Position numbers and translations under genes: made by a program | Assembly: GCA_030620095.1 (NCBI GenBank) | Contig: JAUTXW010001615.1 | Coordinates: 2,440,001-2,504,000 of the forward strand | DNA: 64,000 nt | Direction of reading: 5' to 3' | Source of the DNA: Kuschelorhynchus macadamiae | Lineage: Eukaryota; Arthropoda; Insecta; Coleoptera; Curculionidae | Shown: one piece after another, positions 1-11,438 of the stretch | How positions within the stretch are numbered: the first letter of the stretch is position 1 | How the letters are laid out: every line of letters starts with the position of its first letter | The notes under the pieces: model-generated | What the model was told of the DNA's origin: nothing | What the model saw: the letters and a program-made list of their open reading frames with translations, nothing else | Database searches by the model: none

Positions 1-1554
1 TCAGGAATATTAAAAGAAAATTGCACAATATTTGACTCAATTGACGTCAGAAGATAAAGTTTTGTATGTGTGTTGTATTCATAATGATCGTTATTATTTC
101 GACACTTATATAATAAAATACTATTGTATTATCACTCATATTTCTCTTGAACCTAAAAATATTCAAGTAATAATCTACATAACAGTATATGTATTTAATG
201 TTGTGTATTAAACTATAGAGCTACATTTAGGTTTTGCATATGTGATTTATATAATTTAATTTAAGGATGAAAAATAAATGTTTTAAAATACTTTCCTAGT
301 CAAACGATTTTTTTTCCAAAAACCTTAATCATTATTAAAGGACAGTATTAAAAAATCCTTTTTAAACTATGAGTTTTTGTTTCTGGGTGTATAAAACAAA
401 TGATCCTATGAAAGGTGTAGCAATAAAATTCTTCTAAATATAAGAAGATGACATTGACCAGTGTCGAAAAGTCGGCAATTTATTTAAATGTTCTAATAAA
501 ACCATTCAAGAAACCATTCAATATTAACGCAGATGTGAACTACCAAGATAGAAAATAAGAAGAAAAGTCCCTATAAATAAATACTTTAACTTAAACTAGT
601 TGCGGCAAGTCCTCTACTGAAACAGAGAATTTCCAGAAATTTTAAGGAACCAAGCTATTGCTTACAAGAATAATAAAAACTGTTTCAATTGTTAAATGAC
701 AAACAAACGCATGCTTTACTGTCGCACGAAAATTTTTACAATTTTATGGACAAAGTGAAATTTACCTTAAAATAGAAAAAAAAACAGAGCAATGAAAAAA
801 CCAAATACTAATAAAAAAATCATTTTTTTCGATAGGTCAATGCAAATACATATATTTTAAATATAACATTCATTAGGATATGACATTGCCGTAAAACTGT
901 TAATGAATCCGGGTGACCTCAACAATAAGGAAATAAACAATACAGATTACACTGAAATTAAAATTACGCGACCTTAAACTCAATTTTGTTACCGTTATAC
1001 AAGCAAAATAAGTGAAGTTAAACAAAAGTGTACTGAAATAATATAGTAATTAAAGGGTATTAAAAAAAAGGAAAAGTATAACTTTAATCTAATACGTAAT
1101 AAAAATAATTAATTTTAATTGACTATCACACAGTTCATTCCCCTATAAAATGATTTTCAAATTCTATGCTAGCAGCTGGAACATGACAATCAAAAAGATT
1201 TAAGTAAACAAACAAATAAAAAACATTTTAATGATACTTATTCATTATAAAAATCATTAACGCAGTAAACAGGTCTTTCAATGAGGGACACTTTGGTTTT
1301 TTTTCAAAACAGTGCAAACCTAGGGATAGTTTTTAAATGTTCTGGAACATGATTATAATGTTTTGCCTTGGTTAAGAATTGATTTTTTTACTAATTCTGT
1401 GCAAGGAATGGGAAGGTATATGTCACGCCTAGAGTTTCTGGTAGGATATACGTGTTGTGGCATTTCCTGGATATTATTTATATATTTTCAGACGGTTTCT
1501 AAATTAAATATTGCAGGAAGTGTTAACATTTCATGTTTTTTGAAATAGTATTGA
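1..1554. other. AT-rich non-coding stretch, nothing recognised
   Basis: Very AT-rich DNA with stops in all frames. The only open stretch (1363-1548, +) has no recognisable motif. No RNA gene or terminal repeats were seen. It is probably old decayed repeat or intergenic DNA. Confidence 0.5.
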
Positions 1555-1594
1555 CAGTGCGCTACCGCAAGTAGCTGAAAAATTTATTTATGCG

Positions 1595-2125
1595 AACGAT
1601 AATGCTAGACCACATAGGGCAGGAATAGTAAACGAATTTTTCGAAAATCATCAATGTAACAGAATGGTTTGGCCCTGCCGCTCCCCGGATTGTAATCCAA
1701 TCGAACACATATGTGATGCTTTAAAGCTGAGTTTGTATCCTCGAGCAATACCTCCTAGAATAATTGATGAATTGATTGAAGCAATTCATGAAGATGGCAT
1801 GTAATTTCTCAAGAGTTAATAGACAATATACCAAATATGCCCAGACGATGTCGGGAGGTTAAAAGAATTCGCGGAGGACCCACACGATACTAGTACCTGT
1901 AGTACCTACTTGTCTATACTTTTTTATAGTAAACAATATTGTATCATTTTTTCACCAACATGCGTCGTAAATCCAGAAATGTACAAAAACCTTGATAATT
2001 TAAAAACGGAATAAGCAAAACTGGTGCTATCATTTGACATGATAATCATAATTTTTGGATTTGCTGTTTAACTCATAAATGTAGTTAAATTTTGGATAAA
2101 AAACACGTGTGTTTGAATCACCCTG
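1595..2125 (+). pseudogene. Tc1-like transposase C-terminal relic and right element end
   Basis: Conceptual translation near 1600-1880 gives pieces typical of the C-terminal catalytic half of Tc1-family DDE transposases: DNARPHRAG, then WPCRSPDCNPIEH followed by DALK (the second Asp block and the conserved WP.RSPDLNPIEH box), then a PRRCREV-like tail. The reading frame is broken and the N-terminal half is absent, so it is not functional. Downstream, the sequence ending CCCTG at 2125 followed by TA at 2126-2127 looks like a right terminus at a TA target. The matching left terminus was not found. Family assignment is from motif recognition; the exact element is unknown. Confidence 0.75.
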
Positions 2126-2127
2126 TA

Positions 2128-2720
2128 TATAAACGTTAATTGGGCCTTATATCAAACATCCTACCCAAGAATAAAGTCTAATAATGTACTTTTAAAACAA
2201 AAAAAGGCTTATTTAAATCGCTTGTAGGAAGCAGAAAATATCATATGACAAATAGAATTTTGATAAATAATTGTCTATTACTGTATACTATTTTCAAAGA
2301 AAAAAATGCTTTTAGGAAAGTCTTTTCAAGATGTTATTTAAATCTAAAAGGAACACCTATAACTAATCCTAAACATCTCGTTACTGAAATACAGGCTGTT
2401 AAATTTTTTCATCCATTTTAGTTTTTCTAGTATTTAGTGTAAAAGTCAGTTTCCCTCTTTCCGATATTAAAGAAACTTGATCAGGTATCAAAAGGCTTTA
2501 AATACTAGCGAGTTAATAACTTATTGCTTTTATGCTAGATGGTGGGCATTTGTATTTAGTTAACTATTAGAATGAATGATTTTCTACATACTGAATATCC
2601 TAATGTATGAGTATCCTTTTTTTGGGTAAATACATCTAGAAAGGGTATAATTCCATTTAAATACATTTCCATTGTGAATTTATTATGCTGCTGCTGTTAA
2701 TTTGTTGGTTTGTTGAGAGC
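2128..2720. other. Non-coding stretch, nothing recognised
   Basis: AT-rich DNA between the Tc1 relic and the first direct repeat of the LINE. No coding or repeat signal was seen. Confidence 0.4.
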
Positions 2721-2850
2721 CTTGCCGGGGCAGATATCACGGTAGCAGATGACCCTTGGCCCTGAAAACAAACATAGCGTCATGTTTTGGTCGATTCTCG
2801 ATAAAATGGTGAAGGAGCGAATAATCCTTACCGTGAGTTATATTTCGTTT
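2721..2850 (+). repeat. Direct repeat copy 1 flanking Jockey-like LINE
   Basis: About 130 bases beginning TTGCCGGGGCAGAT and ending TTTCGTTTGTAT recur in the same orientation at about 6740-6869 with few differences. The second copy runs straight into a TA microsatellite. The pair may be LINE 5' ends of a tandem insertion, or LINE 3' ends with a simple-repeat tail. Confidence 0.8.
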
Positions 2851-3044
2851 GTATAACTTTTTACGACCAAGAACCGCACAGAAATTGAAATTTTTGTTTC
2901 TCTTCTATTTTTGCACAGATGTGTCGTCTTGTGCTCCAAAGTAGGTCGCATCTAAAGCGATTTAGTTGCACCATAGTACCTACAGATGGCGCCACTGGTT
3001 GCCTATTTCCCTCGTCGACTTCCAAAGTCGAATAGCATGACGCT

Positions 3045-3272
3045 TTGTTTGTTTCAGGGTTTGCAGCCACAAAACCTGCAACTAAAGCCACCTATACGGA
3101 AGTGGCCAAAACTACCACTACTCCCCTAAAGGAAAACAAGGAGAGCTCCCCTCCTCTTGATCTCCAGGCTGCAATCCTGCAAGCCGTCACCGGAATGATG
3201 CCATCTATTGTGGAAACCATAATTCCCACAATAACACAGGCTGTGGAGGAACAGCTCCGTAGACTAAAATAA
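3045..3272 (+). pseudogene. LINE ORF1 (gag-like) C-terminal fragment
   Basis: An open frame of about 75 residues with no in-frame ATG at its start, so it is the tail of a longer ORF1. It is Pro/Thr/Lys-rich at first (ATKPATKATYTEVAKTTTT), then a helical, acidic C-terminus. Its TAA stop lies 3 bases before the ORF2 ATG, so ORF2 would be translated by re-initiation or a similar route, as in many Jockey-type elements. The zinc-knuckle (CCHC) part expected upstream is not visible. Confidence 0.6.
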
Positions 3273-3275
3273 GCG

Positions 3276-5903
3276 ATGCCAGAACAACAAAATGAAACCC
3301 TAAAACTCATTTCCTGGAACACCTGCGGTCTAAGGGCCAGGAAAACTGACGTCCTAGAACCCCTGGAAGAACATCGCCCCGATGTTCTAGCAATACAGGA
3401 GACTAAACTAACAGCTGAAATAAGAATGACCTTACCAGGATATCACATCTACAGATACGAACCTCCTGGTCACCGAGCCATGAGAGGAGTCGCGATGCTG
3501 GTTAGAAAAGGCGTTCCACACTCCTTCCTGGGGGTTGAGGACGTGGAACTAGACGCCATCTCCATAGAGGTCTACACGTGTAGAGTACCGATCAAAATTA
3601 GTTCTGCGTATCGCGCTCCAACACAAGAGCTGTTGAATGAGGACATCGAGCATCTAGCCAGAGGGCGAAGAGCCAAAATTATCATTGGTGACTTCAACTG
3701 CAAATCTGAAGAATGGCATTGCACCTATACCAACTCAAATGGTCGCAAACTATCCAGACTATGCGAGGACCATAGACTCGCCATAATAGGACCAGAACAA
3801 CCAACACACCTCCCCCGTGGAAACGGGAGGCCAACCGTGTTGAAAAACATCAGGGAAGAGCTGGACATAAACACTCTGAATGAGGGTACATCCGACCACA
3901 ACCCGGTACTCCTGCAATTAGGAGTAAACCTCAACAGAGTAAATCGCTACACCAAGAAGACGACCGACTGGAAGGCCTATCAAAGACAACTGAAAGCTGC
4001 AATCGAAATCCCTGAGATCCGCGCTCCTCAGGGACTAGATGAGGCCGTAAGATGTCTAGAGATAGCCATCCTGAATGCCTTCCATGAAAACACAGTAGTG
4101 GAAGACATAAGCAGGCATCGACAAACCGAGGAGCTTCCTGAAAATCTCAGAGATGAGATCAGGACCAACAGACGCCTCCGCAGGATCTACGCCAGATCCC
4201 ACGAGGAAGAGGGCAGGACTGTTCTAAACCGACACTCTCAAAATTTGAGAAACCGGTTACAAGAACACCGAAACAACAAGTGGCAGGAAAAGCTGAGACC
4301 CAGGGGTACGCATCACCAAACAGCCTGGCAGATGCAACGTGCTCTTCGAATGGACAAACGTCCTATCCCTCCACTCCAAGGTGTAAATGGCCCAATCTAC
4401 ACCGACGAAGACAAAGCTGAAGCCTTAGCGGATGTCATAGTCCAACAAGGTCAGCTAAACCAACACCCAGAGGAAGACGAAGAGCTCACCGAAGAGGTCC
4501 ACGACTCAGTTAGAGACCTGAATGCTTGGATTTTACCTCAACAAAATCCACATCCTGTCTCACCCGGGGAAGTTCGAGACATTATCAGGAAACTGAAGGT
4601 CAAGAAAGCCCCTGGAGCCGACGGCATCACCAACAAGATGCTGAAATACTTCCCCAAGAAAGGATACAGTGCGATGGCCAACATCATAAACTCCATCATA
4701 AGAACATGCCACTTCCCCAGCACATGGAAAAAGGCAGAAGTCATCGTCATTGAAAAACCAGGAAAAGACAGGACATTACCACACAACTACAGGCCCATCA
4801 GCCTACTCCCTGCTTTAAGCAAAGTAGCTGAAAGAGCTATAGCCAGAAGACTAAAAGATGAGTCCCAAGAACTAGATGCTATCCCAGATGAACAATTCGG
4901 CTTCAGGGCAGGGCACTCATCTGAGCAGCAGGTACTCAGAACCACAGAGTATATCACCAAAGGATTCAACAACAGAGAGGCCACAGGAGCAGTTTTTCTG
5001 GACATCGAAAGAGCTTTCGACAGAATGTGGCACCAAGGCCTGATCCACAAAATGTCGGTGGCTGGATACGAGAGAAGAAACAAAGCTTATCAGGAGCTAC
5101 CTAAATGACAGATCATTCACAGTCAAGGTTAATGGCTCTCATTCAGCTCCAAGAGGACTAGTAGCTGGAGTACCACAAGGGTCTGTGCTGAGACCCGTCT
5201 TATACTCCATCTTCTCTCACGATGTCCCAATCGGAGATGAGGGCTTAATGGCACTTTACGCTGATGACACGGCCATCCTACACCAAAGCAGAAGCACCCG
5301 AATAATGGGCAGACGACTGCAAGAGGACATTGATAACCTTCATGACTGGTGTGTCAAATGGAAGATTAAGATCAACCCTCAGAAGTCCCAAGCAATCCTA
5401 TTCCAACGTAGGAGACTGGCTCCAAGAGCTAGAATCCGAGTTGGAGATGTCGAGATTCCCTTGGTCACACGAGGCCAAGTACCTAGGGATGACCATGGAT
5501 AGAAGCTTGACATGGAATAACCATATCAACGCAGCGAGGACAAAAACCAGACTAGCGATGGGTAAACTTTATCCACTGCTCTGTCGGAAAAGTGAAATGG
5601 GACTGAGGACCAAGTTACTACTGATCCAAACAGTAGCTAGGAGCCAACTCACATATGGCTCCACATCCTTCGGATATGCTTCTAAATCCCACCTTATGAA
5701 GCTAAAGGACAGAAAACAAACTCATTAGGATGGCAGCTGACGCCCCATGGTTTATCAGGAATGAGGACCTGCAGCGTGATCTTCAATGGACACCTATCGA
5801 AGACTTCATGCGGCAAAAGGCTACCCGAGCCTTCAGGGCAGCAGAAAATCGCCCCAACGAAAGCCTGCGTAGTCTACCAGGACTACGATCCGAGACACAA
5901 TAA
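3276..5903 (+). pseudogene. LINE ORF2: APE-type endonuclease plus reverse transcriptase, frameshifted
   Basis: The first open segment (3276-5108, 610 codons) starts with an exonuclease-endonuclease-phosphatase domain: LISWNTCGLRARK, DVLAIQETKL, IIGDFNCKSEEW and GTSDHNPVLLQL are its Asn, Glu, Asp-Asn and Ser-Asp-His catalytic boxes. The reverse transcriptase follows: KKAPGADGITNKML, NYRPISLLP, EQFGFRAGHS and AVFLDIERAFDRMWH (catalytic Asp block A). A frameshift near 5080 moves the frame; it continues with GVPQGSVLRPVLY and LYADDTAIL (YADD catalytic box, about 5260-5280). Another shift near 5450-5480 leads to KYLGMTMDRSLTW. A third near 5715 leads to the C-terminal APWFIRNEDLQRDL block, ending at 5901-5903. 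At least three frameshifts make it inactive. Confidence 0.88.
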
Positions 5904-6739
5904 CTGGACAAGGTACAGGAGACCCAGACACCGGCTCTTGCACTAATATACTCTAGGATGGAAGTGGGCAAATCGAAATTTCTGAGTCTCCGTGCTCCTC
6001 AGGAACTAGATCTTGCTCACCGAAACCCCAAGAGTATCAACAAGAGGCCATCAAATTCCAAGAAGGGGATTCCCAGGTACCTCAACTGGCTCCGGCATGA
6101 GCTGCAGTTGAACCTGAGGTAAGAGAACACCCCACCTCAGCCTCAACACTGCCGGATCACGGAACAGCAGTGTCGCTGAGGGCACAGAAGAGGACCAAAA
6201 ACTCGAAGACCACCAGGCACACTGACGGAGGGACACTGACAACGGCAGACTGGACCACGGGACAGTAGGACGTAGGCAGCGGCAATCCGGACAGAAGAAA
6301 GGAGGACAACAGAGAAATATCCCCCCCCCCTGGTAAGACGACACTTTCCCTACTAATAATATTTTTTATTTTCAGATGACTACAAGTATCGAGAGGTGAC
6401 AAAAACATCCTGCCAAGTGAGGACCCCCCCCCTACGACAGCGAGGACCATGTCCTTCATAGGAGTTTCTCCCGAAAGGACGGCATCAACCCCATCGAAGG
6501 ATCCTTGGCTAGCCCAATGATGGTCCATCTGATGGGGACCCGTTGGGGTTTAGCGGGTATTGTTGACTCCGACAGGTGGAAACCTGTCAGAGCAACGAGT
6601 CCCACACTGTCTTCCCTTCTACTAGAAGTGAATTCATGCGTAAAAATATTCCCCATCATCACAAAAAAAAAAAAAAAATTCAGGGTTTGGGTATTTCGGT
6701 TTTAGCACCGATACCCCCCAAGCAAACTACCTGATGAGC

Positions 6740-6866
6740 TTTGCCGGGGCAGATACCACGGTAGCAGATGGCACTTGGCCCTGGAAACAAACATAGCGTG
6801 ATGTTTTGGTCGATTCTCGACAAAATGGTGAAGGAGCAATCCTTACCGTGAGTTCTTTCGTTTGTA

Positions 6867-6869
<3 letters not shown>
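6740..6869 (+). repeat. Direct repeat copy 2 flanking Jockey-like LINE
   Basis: Same-orientation copy of 2721-2850 with small substitutions and a few deleted bases (GCAATCC instead of GCGAATAATCC). It merges into a (TA)n tract. Confidence 0.8.

Positions 6870-6911
<42 letters not shown>
6868..6911. repeat. (TA)n microsatellite
   Basis: About 22 TA units following the second LINE-flanking repeat, then a short (TTTG)n run. Short open frames of alternating Tyr/Ile across it are artefacts. Confidence 0.9.
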
Positions 6912-6916
<5 letters not shown>

Positions 6917-6997
6917 TGTTTGTTTGTGTTATGTTTCCTACACCAAAGTCACCAACAGAAGCAAAACAGATATTTGTGGTTACGAAGAAAATATCCG

Positions 6998-8346
6998 AAA
7001 TCTTCGTATATCATCTTTCATGTTTATTACGAATAATGTCGGTGTTCCAAAAATATATACGTGTATGCAGTTATTTCGAAAAACAAGCTCAAAGTTCGAG
7101 ATTTTCTAAATATTTCTTTTGTGTCCATTAGTAGGTAGTAGGCTATGGCAAATTTGTTTCGAACAAGCAAAATGTCTAACACTTTGCGGTATTGTAAGTT
7201 TCTGATTTTCAATGAAATATTTTTAGTTATTACAGCATTTTAACTTAATTATTATAAAATTATTTAATATTTCTCAAAACAACAACAATAATTACCTATC
7301 TTCTTTAAAACGTAAGTTAGGAAAAACGATAAAGAAACAAAATATTGAAAAAGCAAAGATATACCATTGGCCAAAAAAAACATTCGTCGCTCGGCATCAC
7401 CGAGGTGTAAATGTTGAACTCTGTGGAATTTATATGGGTGATACTTATATTTTTGCAAAATCTTGTGAACATCAGCCATGGATACATTAGTAGCTTCCTC
7501 TAATGGCTGGAAAAAAGATGAAGGCGTCGTTTCTACATAAATCAATACGTTTATTTCTTTTCTCTCTGTATCTTGTTTGGTGCATGCTTTAGGACGGGGC
7601 TGTATAAATGATCCAATGCTCTACTAAATTTTAAAGCGTGCAAACATGTTTCAGAAAGGTTGCCTTCTCTCTGGATATCTAATATGAACAAAAAGGACTC
7701 CTAACCTTACCATAGTGCTCAAAATACGTTACCTTTGAAAATATAATTCCGAAGCTTCTTGGGGATTTTCATAGATTGTATGAAACAAACCAACATATCA
7801 TACTTTTCATAATGTCAGTAGACCGTTATTCTTCTAATAAAAGTAAATTAAATAAATAAAATAAAAACGCCAAAACAACAAAAATATTTCATTAATAATC
7901 AAAAACTGACAAAACCGCAAAATTTTTGACATTTTTCTGTTTGTTCCAAACAAATTAGCCATAGCCTACTACCTCCTAATTAGACACAAAAGAAAGTTTT
8001 AGAGCATTTCGAATTTTGAGCTTGTTTTCCAAATAACTGCGTACGTGTAGATTTTTGGAAAGCTCACATTATTCCCAATAAATATAAAGAATAATATACA
8101 GGGTGTCCCATTAAAAAGTAAATTAGGGCCCGATAACTTTTTGACCTGACCCCGTATACTTATTCTGAGATAGCTGGGATACCAGGGGCACCTCAAAATG
8201 CAACATTTTCAAAACCGCCCTGTATCTCAAAAACCAAAAGGGCTATGAAAATTCTACTAGCGTCGTCTATAATTTACAGTCGCAACCCTCTAATCTTTGA
8301 AAATAAGGGAGATACTCTGCAAAAGTGCCGAAAATTAAATGCCCTG
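6998..8346 (-). mobile_element. Tc1/mariner-like element with long inverted repeats, decayed
   Basis: Bases about 6998-7165 pair as an inverted repeat with about 7940-8100: for example GGTAGTAGGCTATGGC near 7132 mirrors GCCATAGCCTACTACC near 7960. A transposase fragment lies between them on the minus strand. Beyond the paired part, 8098-8346 continues with CAGGGTGTCCCAT-type sequence related to the terminal repeats of the element at 52421-54787, ending CCCTG at 8346 with TA next. The left outer end is missing, replaced by the microsatellite. The central coding region is mostly deleted. Confidence 0.7.
7264..7545 (-). pseudogene. Mariner-like transposase fragment
   Basis: The 93-codon frame contains HKILQKYKYHPYKFHRVQHL followed by HLGDAERRMFF. 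This is the block preceding the first catalytic Asp in a mariner-like transposase subgroup; the copy at 53576-53797 has the equivalent LQPGDAERRVVFC. The catalytic Asp motifs are missing, so it is a dead remnant inside the inverted-repeat element. Confidence 0.7.
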
Positions 8347-8348
8347 TA

Positions 8349-9362
8349 TTTTAGCGGACATCCCAAAAAATCCTTTTCTATAATCATTACAACCAAGAGC
8401 TTAACAGTCACATAAAATTCACATTAATTAAGTTTCTTTGAAATATCCATTTTATTCATACTTTTTACCGACAATCGTTCAATGTAACAATAAACACGCC
8501 TACCATTTCCTGACTTTTTGTATCTCAAAATAATTAGATAAAAAACGAAAATCACTTAGGTAAACAATGTTATCTATTTTACATAAGACGTGCTACATAA
8601 AAACACTAATATTACCTAGAAATTAATTTTTATAAATCCTCTCAGTAACTTAAATTAGATAATAGGATCTTTTACTTTTACAATTAGTAGGTAAACAAAG
8701 TGCTTAAAGTTAAAACATCAACAATAATATCAACATTTACTTCGAGAGGAAAGTGAATTACTTTTCGGATTCTAGGAATAGACAGTACACTTTGATAGTT
8801 CATTTACATGGTGCCTTATTATCTGTTTTAGAAGCCCTTCTAAATCTAATATTAAATGTGATTTCATTATTTTTAAAGAACTTTTATATGTTGGGATTGG
8901 CACTTCTGGATTTTATCAAACGACAAATCTAAAAAAGTTTTAATAAATTAGTCAGAAAAACATCAAGTTCTGAGTATACTAAAGTCTATTTATCGAAGAA
9001 AGATATTAAGCCAAAACAATGTTCAATGCGTGATAAGCACGTGAACATCTTGCAAGAAGCACAGAGCACCACCGTTATTGCTCCGAATCGGCGAGCCATA
9101 GGCGCCGACTCCATGGGCGATCCCAACCAATAGCAATTCATAACAACCTTGCTAAATTTGTGTTCCAAAGAAAAAAAATCGGTAAATTCTTTTACCCGGA
9201 ACTTCCCACGTTATGAATTATTACTTTTATTGGGAAGAGTGAAGTGTGATCCAAGTTAGTTTAGTACTTAGTCATAGTATATATGTGTTACTGTCTCTTC
9301 TTTTTATTGGGCGCCATTTTGTTCCATCATATTGGATTCCTACCATATGTTTACCATTTCGC
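8349..9362. other. Non-coding stretch, nothing recognised
   Basis: AT-rich DNA without convincing coding potential between two elements. The short minus frame at 8986-9168 has no recognisable domain. Confidence 0.4.
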
Positions 9363-11109
9363 CAGATGCGTGCAGTCCATGCATGCAAATTACAAAACGT
9401 ATTCTAAAATGTAATTTTTGAAATAGGAAACCATTAATTTAGTTTATATTAAAAATGCTAAAATATTATCTTAATTATCAAGCCCATAATAAATGCAGCC
9501 TTGACTCCGACCCAGCTACAATAGAAAATCGAATACAACCTATGCGGGCCTCTAGCTTCTCTACAGCCAAGTCCTAAATGCTTGATTTCCTGTGAATCGA
9601 GCCAGAGGTTATTGAACTTTCCACCGGCTGTTTGCAATTTTTTTATTTCAGTTGCGTGCTTTAAGTGGGGGCGGAAGCTATCGTTGGAGTAGGTTCTTTG
9701 TTTGAACGTCTATCCGTGCGTTGTGTAATACGTACGTCGAGTCGTGCATGGTGCGATATGGAAGACAATAATACGGACGTGGATATGCAAATACCGTCAA
9801 ATTCGGCTGTCTGTAATAACGTTGAAAATGTTGGAGAATTTAGTAAGAAGAGTGTGTGTGAATGTGTGGTGTGTGTCTTAATAATAAAGGGATTTTCAAC
9901 TTTAAACTTCGCTGATAAGCTTCAAATAATTTCCAAAGGAAGGGCAAAACCGCCTACGAAAAATTTAACCACAAAAATGGAAAACTGCATTAGTCATTTT
10001 TATCCGGAAAAACAATACGAACAATTTAAATGGCTAAAAGGGCGTGAAAATATAAGTAAATTATTCTATTTGCCATGTTTACTTTTTGAAAATGAAAAAG
10101 GTCTCTGGAATAAAACTGGTTTTTCCGATTTAAACAATTTCCATAAATCTGTAAAAAGACACATTATGTCCAAAGCGCGTTTGCAGGCCGTCATAAAAGA
10201 AAAAGTCTTCAGCAAAACCAGAATTGAACACGCCCTTAATAAACAGTTGGAAATTAGTCTCCGCCAACACAATGAACTAGTCGATAAAAATAGGCAAATA
10301 TTAAGAAGACTTGCTATTGTTCTGGACGAAGCAACTGATATCACTAATTTTAGCCAATTATCTATAGTAATACGCTACGTTAAAACAAATAGAAGTATTC
10401 AAGAGCGATTTTTAGGTTTTAGGAATGTGTCCGAAAATCCTACAGCAGATGCATTATATACCGTAGTTTATAACGTTACTAAAGAAACTAATGGATAGAA
10501 AAAATTAGTTGCTCAAACCTATGATGGAGCTGCAGTGATGGCAGGACAATTAGAGGGTCTGCAAGCTAAAATTCGAGAAACTTTCCCAAGTGCTGTGTTT
10601 GTCCATTGTTTTGCTCATAAATTAAATTTAGTTTTATCCCTGTCATCAATCACATTAAAGAGTGTAATAATAAAGTATTTTTCGTTACTTTAAGTGGCAT
10701 GGCTGCTTTTTTTTCCAACTCCACAAAACGTACACAAGCTTTGGACTCCATTGTCCACAAACGATTGCCCAAAGTAGCTCCTACTAGGTGGAACTATAAT
10801 GGAAGACTTGTGTTAACAGTATCTGAAAATCGTGAATCACTGATTGAGCTATTTGAGAATATAATAGAAAATAATGAAACATGGGACTCAAAAGCAATAA
10901 ATAGTTCGAGGAGGTTTTTGGACTGTTTGAAACGAGATTTTAATTTTAATTATTTGTTTAACATATTTTCAGAAATATTTCCATTCTCGGACAATGTTTT
11001 TAATATATTACAAACTAAAACAAATAATATTGCTTTTTGCCTAAAAAAGTGGATGATTTTAACCCTTTCTATACGACGAACTAATATAGCCGGCCTACCC
11101 GTGTACGAC

Positions 11110-11310
11110 GAAATTTAGAATAAACGTCCCCGTGCGGCGCTGGTATGTAGGTACTTTTTTAAAAAACGTTTTCGTCCGGCGCTCGTATTTTGGTACTTTT
11201 TTAAAAAACGTTTTCGTCCGGCACTCGTATTTTGGTACTTTTTTAAAAAACGTTTTCGTCCGGCACTCGTATTTAGCTAAATTTTAAAACGTACACACAC
11301 GGCGCTCGTA
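11110..11310. repeat. Left subterminal repeats of piggyBac (GGCGCTCGTA motif)
   Basis: Three to four tandem units of about 41 bases, each with CGTCCGGCGCTCGTATTT or a one-base variant followed by TTGGTACTTTTTTAAAAAAC. The same core occurs several times in the right end (13335-13570), for example TACGGCGCTCGTA. The arrangement suggests transposase-binding sites; that function is inferred. Confidence 0.75.
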
Positions 11311-11438
11311 TTTAAAAAAAAAACACGATGTAATTCTCTTATTTTATTACAGAAAATAAAATACAAAAATATCAAAAGGACACATTTAAAAAAAAAAATA
11401 ACACACAAATGAAACCCTAAAACGGAATTTGGAAAAGT

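Larger units (their letters stand above)
2851..6730 (+). mobile_element. Jockey-like non-LTR retrotransposon (LINE), inactive
   Basis: The element contains the 3' part of ORF1 (3045-3272), a nearly complete ORF2 (endonuclease plus reverse transcriptase) with frameshifts up to the stop at 5901-5903, a GC-richer 3' UTR (about 5904-6660) and an A16-like run at about 6661-6677. It lies between 130-bp direct repeats (2721-2850 and 6740-6869). ORF1 is truncated at its 5' side. Its base composition is much less AT-rich than the neighbourhood, consistent with a relatively recent insertion. The Jockey-clade label comes from the endonuclease/RT order and C-terminal motifs and was not tested by phylogeny. 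Confidence 0.85.

Noticed and set aside
1363..1548. Possible small gene of 61 codons
   Set aside because: No motif, no conserved neighbour, AT-rich chance frame.
3725..5083. Minus-strand frames under the Jockey-like ORF2
   Set aside because: Antisense shadows of the LINE, with no independent motifs.
6862..7036. Open frames rich in alternating Ile and Tyr, also at 20970, 39307 and 47111
   Set aside because: They are (TA)n microsatellites read as protein.
8986..9168. Minus-strand 60-codon frame with several Cys
   Set aside because: No recognisable domain or splice context; length expected by chance.
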